From positions 9,761,001 to 9,825,000 of the forward strand of contig OX485807.1 in the NCBI GenBank assembly GCA_950295325.1: a stretch of 64,000 nucleotides of DNA. The letters are read 5' to 3'. Position 1 is the stretch's first letter; each line of letters starts with the position of its first letter. Position numbers and translations under genes: made by a program. This stretch comes from Polytrichum commune. Taxonomy: Eukaryota > Streptophyta > Polytrichopsida > Polytrichales > Polytrichaceae. Shown in pieces: positions 55,011 through 64,000 of the stretch. The notes beneath the pieces are model-generated. The model saw only the letters and a program-made list of their open reading frames with translations. It searched no databases and was not told the DNA's origin.

Positions 55011-55246
55011 GGTCGGTATGTAGTTCCAGGGCTAGCAGGTGGGAAGGCTCAGACTAGACCAGAGTAAAGCCCCTCTCCATATTTCCTCTTCGCCTTTGTT
55101 AATCAACGCGCCTCTATTCTCCTGCATCATAATAATAATAAGCATAGTACCCCCCATTATGAGATTATGATCAGGCAATCGGAGCCGTTCAAATATGGTC
55201 TAAGGCCTTTTCCTTATGCCACTGCATGCTTCTCCCCCATAATGCC

Positions 55247-55420
55247 ACCCCCCCCCTCCCTCATGCATTACTTAGTACATTAGTAACCAGTGCCTAAGGT
55301 AGATTAGTGGGTCCTAAATGGTCACTTTTTGTACCCCCCCTCCTCCCTCATGCATTACTTAGTGTACATTAGTAACCAGTGCCTAAGGTAGATTAGCGGG
55401 TCTTAAATGGTCACTTTTTG
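55247..55420. repeat. Direct tandem duplication, two units of about 87 bp
   Basis: Both units contain CTCCCTCATGCATTACTTAG, ACATTAGTAACCAGTGCCTA, AGGTAGATTAG and TAAATGGTCACTTTTTG, with few differences, so the duplication is recent relative to the surroundings. Confidence 0.9.
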
Positions 55421-55439
55421 GTCCCGACTACACATGTTA

Positions 55440-55641
55440 TCCCAATTAGTGCATGTTGCTCTTCGGAGTTACGTGGTACTATAAGTATTCATTGAGAATG
55501 TAATATGTTACCAACCAAAGTCATTTGTGTTGTTTAATGTCCAAACAACGTATTGAACTTTCGTTAGTAACAGTTGAATTTGTGAGAGAGACATCATTGC
55601 ACTGTGTAACTTCGAATAGTAGTAACACACACTAGTTGGGA
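55440..55641. mobile_element. 202-bp MITE with TCCCAATTAGTG ends, copy 2
   Basis: Left TCCCAATTAGTGCATGTTGC; right, reverse-complemented, TCCCAACTAGTGTGTGTTAC; similarity continues through GAGTTACGTGGT. TA on both sides (55438-55439, 55642-55643). Same family as 37018-37220. The ends do not match the classical Stowaway CTCCCTCC consensus exactly. Confidence 0.85.
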
Positions 55642-55643
55642 TA

Positions 55644-58600
55644 ATTATTGTAGCCCGTTTCTCCTGGGTGATGTGATTTGTTGTTAGGACCGTTTGACAC
55701 ATGTGACAAGTGACAACTAGGGGAAAAAAAAATTTGATTCATGATTTATCATGGTCCACGGTCCATAAACCATGACCAAGAAAAATCCACATCTTGTTTT
55801 TAAAAGTTTCGATCAGACGTCATAGTGTGCAGCGGACTTTTACTTCGATGTGATATTTTTAGAATTAATATCACGATTGAAAATCATGTGATTGGTAGTA
55901 AACTTGACTAAAATTGCATATGTTTTTTCTCTTCTCTTTGACACGATCTCGCTTGTTTTCTATTGAGACAACCTATTTGGGGTTCTCTTGCCACAACATC
56001 CGAGTGACCACCAAACATTATCCACTTTTGGACATGTAGGACTCCATGTCACTTTCTCATCCATTTTCGAACATGCTCACCCATGGTCAGTTTTATTTTA
56101 GGTGGCCATGTGTAAAACGTAGTGGAAACTGCCACTCATCTCTCAACCAATGAGAGATTTTTAAATGTGGTGGTCATGGTCACTAGTCACTAGTGTAAAC
56201 CAGTTGGATCTTGCATGAGATGGTTAGCAAATACAATATGAGGTCCTAGCCACTTCCTCGTAAAGTTGAGAGCATGTATGAGTATCTTATTCATTATCAA
56301 GGTGAAGATTATTGTGCTCGTTAAATGGTCATATAGGTCTCCCTGATTATACTGAAAATTGAGCCCACAATGGTTGCATGTTTACATTCTAATGTTTAAA
56401 ATGGTAAACATGTGGACGACCAATTTGTTTGTCAATGACCCTAACTTCATAAACATGTCATCCATACATCCATATCCACAACATAGGTGCATGTTTTGTT
56501 TACTAAACCCTTGAATTGGGACGACATATTTAGGACAATTTGGAGAGATTCATGCTTGGAGCTTTAAGGCCGTCTTACCTTGGTGTGAAATATTGCCAAT
56601 ACTAGGCTCAATATGGACAAACAAAGGTGTTTGCCCATACAAAAAGTCCTTCTCAATATATGTGGATACGATATCCTTTACCATATTTCAACTACGATGG
56701 ATCGATGTAGAGAGCATGAACCATGAAATGTGTATGTGCACAGAGTGATAGATGTTTATGAATGAAAGCAATAACCAAGCATTGAAAGAAAATGAATGAA
56801 ATGACCATAGCAAAAGATCATAGACATTGAGAGAGTGCATATTTGATAAGGTGATATGGAGAGAGTAAATCTAAAGCAATGTAAAGACAATAGTGCAATG
56901 GTCATATTAAAACTCCACCTAGAGCATGCGAAGGGTGAGGATGAGAGAAGGCAAGTAGCCAAAGTTAGAATCGAAGATCATCGAGGTTGTGATGGAGAGT
57001 GGAGTCGAACTCATGATGAGTGACCCAGCTTGTTGAGGGGGACATGTGTGCAAGAGAAGTTTATGGAGGCCATAGTTATTGGTAAATTTGATTAAATAGC
57101 CTATAGCCCTAGAGTTGATTTAGTGAATTATAGATATTTTCAATGTTGTATTTATTTTCAATGATGTGATAAATATATTAGGCTAATTGAGCTTTATGCT
57201 AACAAAGACTATAACCTAACTATAATGTTTTTTATTTCAGTGACAATAAAAAGGGGAAAAACCAATAAAAAAACACAAAAAACTTAGATTGTTATAGAGT
57301 TTCTTAAACCATTGTGACATTAATCCTTATAGACACTAGACCAATCTTTCTTGAGACTTAGTCATGACTATACACACCTAACTACACATCATTCAAAATT
57401 AAGTGCCATTTTAAGATAAGTAGCCATATTAGGCCCGGTTGCCTTAACTATACTTAAGACCCTCAAGACGACCACGGCTAGACGCCCACCTCTTTCACTT
57501 GGGTCACTATCACTATTACCAAGGTAAAAGACGTTTAACAAACACATGATTTGATTATATTTGTGGTTACCGTAATTCATCTCAAGTGGGTCCATCCAGA
57601 TTAATCATGTGATTTTCACCCTAATTTGGGGGTCAAATCAACTTTTAAAAACAACTCACATGCTATAATATAATGGACAACATTATTACATATTAGTAAT
57701 ATTGGTGGGCCCCTCGAAGAGGTGAGTGCCTGGCCCTAGCTTCTTTAGGCTACACTATGTAGGCGTGAGGGGGAATCATTGTATGTGAGTGTATCTCTCA
57801 TTCATTCAAAATCAAAGCCCCGTAATATTACGGAGTCTGGTTGTTTCTTGTGTTGAGTTGATTTGACATTGAATTTAGCTTGAAGTACCCCGAATTAGTC
57901 TAATCAAAGTAATTTGAGATGCTCAATCACAAACCTATAGGTTGATTTGTTATGTGAAATGGATGAGAGATACACCTACATGCAACAATTTCCTCTTGGC
58001 TTACGAGAGTGATTTAACATTAGGGTCCAAGATGAAATAAACTTTGGAAACCCAACAATCTTATTGGTCAAGAGAAAAATTTTGGACCCATAAGAGTTAA
58101 CATTAGAGTTTGAGTACAAAGTATGGGAAAATGAAGTGGTCCTAAGGTGGCACCACTTTTCTGCCAAACCATGTTGGTCTCAACTTAGGAAATTACTCTT
58201 CCTAGTTTGATGAACCAACCTTGAGTCTCCCTTGAGTCCAAAAGTAAGGTCATTTACGAGTGCCATGGACCATGAGTTTCTAGAGCTATACCTTAAAATC
58301 TTATATAACGTTGGCTTTCATGACTTGCCATGTAAGTTAACCACGAGTGTCTCATGCCATCTCCTCTGGTTGTCACCCGTTGATTGCAAAATTATTTACA
58401 AAGACAGAGGATGGATAATGGGACCACATTAAATCATATTTGTAGTAGCATAGAGATCAAATTAAAATGTTTGGGACATCGATACTTGGATTCGATAAGC
58501 TCTCATCCAACTAAACTAAAACCGTTAAAATACTAACCATTCCTTGAGCTCAAAATTAGCTTGAGAAAATGCCATTTAAATCGTTGTGCTCAAAGTAGTG

Positions 58601-59655
58601 ATATAGGGGGGGATCTAAACAAATGAGAATGCTTGACAAACCAAAGCTTGCTTGAAAGCCGATTAAATTGGGGCCCACAAACAAGAGCTCAAACTCGTGA
58701 CATTCCAAAGCCTTACAAAGTCATCTCCACGTGGTAGCTCCCCATATTGACAAAAACTTATTGTAGTTATTTTTCCACCAAGGCACCATACGAGCGGTGT
58801 AAGGTCGGTAAAAAAGTGAAGGCTCTCAAGTTGAGAGATGTAGTGGAAAGTGGACTTGAGTGAACAAGCATGAGTAAAAGGTTTGATATGATACCAATGA
58901 GAAGGTTCTTATCTTTCAAGTCATCACCCTATCTAGTGTAATTGGACCCTTTACGGGTCCTTCGCACTTCAACACAACTTTGACATGGCCCTTAAGATAC
59001 GTAGCCCTATTGCGAGCACCTCCAAGGCTACAAACCTCTATGACGTACTAGATCACCTCAAAAGTTAAGTTAAGTTAAGTTAAGTTATGTTATTGAGTTA
59101 GCAATTGCTATTATGAAAAGGTCATGAAAGTCTAAAGTGATAAGTATTTCAAATGTCAAACAATCTCATACAACTTTCCAATTTTGATTCCCTATCGAAT
59201 CTACATGAATAATTAAGTTCTAAACACATAGTCCAATCCCATCTTAGCAAGTGTCTTTGTAGTGTCCATTCTTGACTACAATTCTTGCCGAATACCACTA
59301 AAATATAGGTCGCAATTGAGAAGAGTGACCACATTAGAGCACATACCTTAGTGCCAATTACTTACAATAATTTAATCAAAGTTGAACCTAATTTGAGTGT
59401 TTTTATGCATGTAGTAAGTGGCCTTTCACATGTCTAATACATAAAGAAGAACAATAGTAAGCCCACCAAGTAAGACCGGCATGTTGGGAGTAGGTCCATA
59501 CTAACTATGGCCCTCTTCACACTGCGGCCATGTTGTTTCCATGTGCGGGACGGCAGTCCTTGTTGGTTACCAAAAGCTTATTAAAAAAACGCATGACTAA
59601 TTTGAGACGGGGGATAATACCGCCCTCTTTGCACCTTTCACATGAACGTAGGGCC
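55644..59655. other. Long non-coding stretch
   Basis: No supported gene. Dispersed repeats at about 56240-56420 (family of 32920 and 47060), 57310-57362 (family of 10950) and 58010-58255 (family of 46275). A short (AAGTT)n tract lies at about 59064-59087. Confidence 0.5.
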
Positions 59656-60771
59656 AGTTTAGACCAATGTTGGACCAGTCTATAAGGTAGAGGGTGCTTA
59701 AACCAACACTTTAAGCGATTGCACATACATATGGCTACATGGTTGATATAAAAGTATATATTAAAAAATAGCCTTTGTTCTAAAACATGTATAAAGAAAG
59801 AATTTTTTTCCTTAATTAGATATTTTATGAATATTCAAAGTCAAAACCACTAGCTTCCTTAAACCAGTATATAGGCGCCGTGTATGACGACCTTGGATAT
59901 GATGAGGACCCCCACCTTCATTGCCTAGAACCAACACAACATAGTTGGGTACTAGACCCAGGCTAGATCAAAGACCAACTAGTAACGGTGCGCAAAGTCA
60001 CATGGCCACCTCCATGCATGATCCCACCTAGTTCACTTGCAAAACCATCGTCTTGCATCTTGGGTACCAACCTCCTTTGTGCTTTGTGGGCCTACCTCCA
60101 TGACTTTATGAATAGAATGGCTATACTCCCCCTCTCTCCCCCCCCTGCAATGTATAGAATGGCTAGAATAGGCATTGACAAGCCACCCTAAAGCCATCTT
60201 GAAACCAACCCGAGATAGAGTGAAGCCCGCTGCATACCCTACATGGAGGTAGTGGAGGTCGCTATGAGGTGATGCCACTAATGCAACCTAAAAGCATCAC
60301 TATGTGGGCCCATACATGGGGAATGCTTCAAGGTAGCAGAGTGTTGGTCATTGGGAGGCGTTTATAGGTGTTGGTTTGGGTGGGGTATTGGTTTCAACAC
60401 CCTCTGCCTTAGGTGAATGCATGGTATGAATAACCAATGTTCAAAATGGTATCAAAGAACCTATTGTATCCATGGGTATCAAAATTGTAATTCCAGTCAA
60501 ATATTGATATTTGACTGGTGAGAGAATCTTTGTATACCCAAGTTATTCTTCGGGTCAACACCATTGTAAACCATGTTGATACTAGAGTGATTTCACCTAG
60601 GCATGAAAGTTCTTGCATAGCATATAGATCTGAATGGTATTGAGAACAAAAATACCATCAAATATCAATATCCTAATTGTATTAAAATTTGTGAAATCCT
60701 CGTTATAGATACCCAAACGGTATTGAAACTTAATTTTTTTTTTAAATACCGGTTTAACATTGGTTTAAACT
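59656..60771. mobile_element. MITE of about 389 bp split by a 725-bp element
   Basis: Ends AGTTTAGACCAATGTTGGAC and, reverse-complemented, AGTTTAAACCAATGTTAAAC. Outside the insertion it matches 30700-31083 inverted. In that copy the sequence reads GGTATATAGGTGAATGCATG; here it reads CAGTCTATA, then the insert, then TAGGTGAATGCATG. Confidence 0.8.
59685..60409 (-). mobile_element. 725-bp TA-flanked MITE, copy 2, nested
   Basis: Inverted relative to 11397-12135 and similar end to end. Ends AGGTAGAGGGTGCTTAAACC and, reverse-complemented, AGGCAGAGGGTGTTGAAACC. TA at 59683-59684 and 60410-60411 corresponds to a single TA in the uninterrupted host copy at 31040-31060, which demonstrates a TA target duplication. 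Confidence 0.88.
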
Positions 60772-61102
60772 ACAGTGAAGAAGTGCACCGGTCGGTCAAT
60801 AATTTATGCTCAAGACAAAGCTATTTGAGGAAATGGTTGGCACAATGGACAAGATGGTAAAAGAACAAGAAAAAAGAAAAAAGAAAAAACTCAAGTTGGA
60901 GTTCTCCAGCGGTCAAGTTTCTTGTCTGAGGGTTTGAGGTTGCCCATGAAAATTGACCTCTGGAGAACTTCACTGACAAAAAGTGTTGCCATGTTGACAA
61001 CCATGTCAAAAAAATTCCCTCCATTCTTGAAGTTCTCCACTAGAGAAAGCTTTGCCATAGTGTAAACCATGAGTGATGCACTTCTTCACCATAATCTAAA
61101 CT
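60763..61102. mobile_element. MITE of about 340 bp with GTTTARAYTA ends
   Basis: Left GTTTAAACTACAGTGAAGAA; right, reverse-complemented, GTTTAGATTATGGTGAAGAA, then GTGCA in both. Its left end overlaps the terminus of the preceding element by about 9 bp, so the two boundaries are ambiguous. The interior also holds inverted GTTCTCCA / TGGAGAAC words. Confidence 0.65.
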
Positions 61103-61463
61103 AACCCTCGGGTGAAATCAAGTACACCAAGGAAAACGGGCATCTTAGGAGTAAGAGACGTCACACTAAGTACGGCCTAATTCATACTACTATCTTATGG
61201 CCCCGTTAACTCCCTTGTGACGGTTGACGGTCCTTGTTGATAACATGGAGTAATTGCTTTCAGAACTAGATTGAGTTGTTTTTTAACAAGGGAATGCATT
61301 GGTAATTGTGCCAATTCAAGTTAGTATGGAGAAAAAGTAGGAAGCACAAATCAAAACTAACTTGGCATGTCGTCAGTTACAACTCCTGGTAATTAACTGC
61401 ATCCCAACTTTTGCTTCGCATAGGTGTGGAGCGGTGTGAAAACAGAGCAATTAATTTCAATAA

Positions 61464-62553
61464 GGGCCACTTCACACACGAGACTGAGAGCCCGTGACCA
61501 GTACACTTCAAACACTCTCATTGGTGGAAAAGGCGGAGCCCGTCCAAGTTCACTTCACACTTACACTTGAGGGACCAATGGAGTATATAAGCGAATGCAA
61601 GATGGATGGTAAAGTCTACATGGATTCCTACATTGCATCGAATGGATCGTGTTTCATTATCATTTGGACTATTTAAAAAAACCCACTTCGTGGAGGTAGG
61701 TCTAACACAAAATCAGGAGACCATGGCACTCCAAATGATCACAACCATTGAATTATTTCATTTTATCATGTGTGAGGACCTGCATGAATAGAAACTCATT
61801 AAAATAGCATTTGGTTGAGGGACCGGTCACATATGCAAGCATGGTAAAGTGGACCAAAAAAATGCTATGGTATACTAAAACCATCATTTTTTTGGTCAAA
61901 GGCCTAAAAGTAGTAGCAAGGAGTTATTTAAATTGGATTTTTTTTTATGATGACCTCTATTGTTGTGTTAAATACTCAAATGTAGAATATCAAGTTGAGA
62001 TCTTCAATACTTAGCATCAAAAGTGATGCTCAAAAACAAATGGTTGAGTCTGGTTTTGGATGTAGATTTCATGACCTTAACTATTTTGAAGTTAGAATGT
62101 TTTTATATATTCCTTGAATTCATTATCTACTTGAGGGCATCACCACAAAACTTTGTAAAAAACCATCAATTTAATGTAATTTTATCATATTTTAAACAAA
62201 TTTTAGACAGTCACTTATTCAATATCACCTACTTGCACGCCACTTGCACCGTCTTCTAAAATAGGTAGACTTTTATTGGAATTCTTTTTGTCATCATAAA
62301 TTGCTTGGTTTTGTAGATCAAGATGTTTTTAAAATGTCTATGGTTTATTTCTTCACAAAATTCAAAGTTAGTACATAAAATTGAATCACTTTCACTTAAC
62401 ACTGGGCAAGGATCAGGAGTTGTCCACTTTATCGTGCTTGCACCTACACTTGAGGATCCATGACCACATTACATGATTTTGGAGGTATATTGGGACGGCC
62501 TTCATAAATTTTCTTTTGGGCTCTCACAATTTCATGGTCACGGCTCTTGGCCC
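61464..62553 (+). mobile_element. Tourist-like MITE split by a 605-bp element
   Basis: Left end GGGCCACTTCACACACGAGA with TAA before it (61461-61463). The right end reads ...CACGGCTCTTGGCCC with TAA after it (62554-62556), having lost about 14 bp of its terminal repeat. Body matches 37809-38322 on both sides of the insertion. Confidence 0.85.
61836..62440. mobile_element. 605-bp element with 19-bp inverted repeats
   Basis: Ends CAAGCATGGTAAAGTGGAC and, reverse-complemented, CAAGCACGATAAAGTGGAC (17 of 19 match), at the exact point where the Tourist-like host is interrupted. No coding capacity. The host flanks (CACATATG / CACCTACA) do not give a clear duplication, so the superfamily is undetermined. 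Confidence 0.75.
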
Positions 62554-62556
62554 TAA

Positions 62557-64000
62557 GTTCTTCAAGGTTAGAGTAATATGTTATCTATAATTAGATTTTT
62601 ATGCCTCCAATGTGTGATAGGTCTTGTTCATAATCACACATTATTCTTCAACACATCGAGCATCTACGTGAACTTGTGAAGTTGGTTGGTGAGTAGAGAA
62701 TACCGATTTGTTTGTTGTGGAATCATGAGGAAAATTTGCATGAGATAGTGGTGAATTGTTGTGAAAATGGGTGCCGATGAATGGGGTATATAACTTAAAG
62801 CACGAGGTTGAAGCACATAGATATTTGCACCATATTAAATATATAATCAAACTAAAAAAGGGCTCATGCTCGAGGTGCGACCCGGAAGGACATTGGATGA
62901 TTTGTGTTGTATTTCATATGTTGATCTTAATGTTATTTCGTGCAATCAACTCGCTATCTTATTCATTAGTGAGTGCCTCACTTGATATTGGCTAACAATT
63001 TATGCACATGTCTTGATATTTATATGTTTGGTGATACATATCAGGTGGCATACTCACAAACTTCATCGATGTCCTATACAACCAACATAACATCCTCTCG
63101 GTGTCATACACTCGTGTTTGAAACAAATTCACCCTATTGTACTTAAATACTTTAGCATTCTCGTGCTAAACATACTACACCTAAAAAACAACCAAGTTCG
63201 TATCATTTCTCTAAACATAAGAACACAATTCAAACAAACACAAACCCATGCCCCACCAAAAATCTCAAAGATATACAACTCATATAAGTGAACCACTACC
63301 AACACCACTTAGCTTAGCTTGAAAGATAATATTTTCCGCCACACTGGACCACATGATTGGTCAAATCACCTACAATTTTCCAACCAGTGGCCCATAGACA
63401 AACAACTTCACGTTTTGAAATCTACAACATTCAAATAATATGGATCATATTATTTTGAGAACTCTATATTAATTCCTATAAACATGTATATAGCCATTCA
63501 CTTCAAATTTTCACTCACCTTTATTTTTTGTTTTGAAAAAATATGTGTGTTGTCTAATTCTTTGGTACTTAAACAACATGGATACGAAGTCTCTACCTGA
63601 ATGTAATGTCTAATTTGGATCTATAAATTCCATGTAACCACATATAAGTTTATTGACACCAAATTTGCAACCTAATTAGTTGGCCTTGATCATCGTATAC
63701 ATGAAGTTGCAACTCTATAATTTAGTTCCACCTAGAGAAATTATGGATCAATATACATATTCAAGACTTGGCTTGACTAAAATCAAGCACAAAACTGCAA
63801 ACCCCATGATTTGTGTTCCACATGAAGGATAATGAATCAATGCACAGTTGCCTATGATTGCTCCTGACCTTTGTTTAGCATAATCACACACACAATGTCA
63901 CAAACTTCAAAAATTACATGTGAAGATACGTACACAAAATACATTAAAAATGATGTTGAAGCATGATAAAAATGATGATTTAAAGCACCATGTTGAAGAT
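62557..64000. other. Non-coding stretch to the window end
   Basis: Short ORFs up to 74 codons with no motif; no RNA gene and no paired termini seen. Confidence 0.45.

Overview
This window is nuclear DNA from a land plant. It holds one intact ten-exon gene for a brassinosteroid-signalling kinase (BSK) family protein, one two-exon dehydrin-like glycine-rich gene, an intact nuclear-type tRNA-Asn(GUU), and a dense load of DNA transposons. The lineage cannot be fixed from sequence alone. The BSK architecture, plant-type introns, CACTA element and Tourist-like MITEs all say plant. I saw no LTR-retrotransposon, virus, bacterial or organellar coding sequence, and no CRISPR array.

Layout. 1-11.4 kb: AT-rich non-coding DNA with a truncated repeat at the edge, a GAA microsatellite, a five-copy tandem array of about 180 bp and a 136-bp palindromic MITE. 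11.4-15 kb: a 739-bp TA-flanked MITE, a 569-bp Tourist-like MITE, and a decayed Tc1-like (DD34E) transposase on the minus strand whose motifs look fungal or animal rather than plant. 16.05-26.26 kb: a complete-length, degenerate CACTA (En/Spm) element with matched ends and an ACT target duplication. It carries a minus-strand companion (Transposase_24-like) gene, an unassigned ORF and a plus-strand TNP2-type transposase broken by stops and a frameshift. 26-41 kb: MITEs, several nested, with the tRNA-Asn gene at 32.3 kb. 41.7-42.6 kb: the dehydrin-like gene. 46-53.9 kb: the BSK gene, with a GC-rich, GA-repeat-containing region upstream. 55-64 kb: more MITEs, including a nested cluster at 59.7-62.6 kb.

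How it fits together. The two protein genes share the minus strand but have no evident functional link: one is a membrane-anchored signalling scaffold or pseudokinase, the other a probable stress-protection protein. The rest is mostly a record of transposition. Several nested insertions can be read against an uninterrupted copy or arm elsewhere in the window, which gives direct evidence of TA or TAA/TTA target duplication. The least conventional items are the Tc1-like relic, a set of TA-flanked MITEs whose ends are themselves palindromes, and a dehydrin-like protein whose helix-forming segments have lost their lysines.
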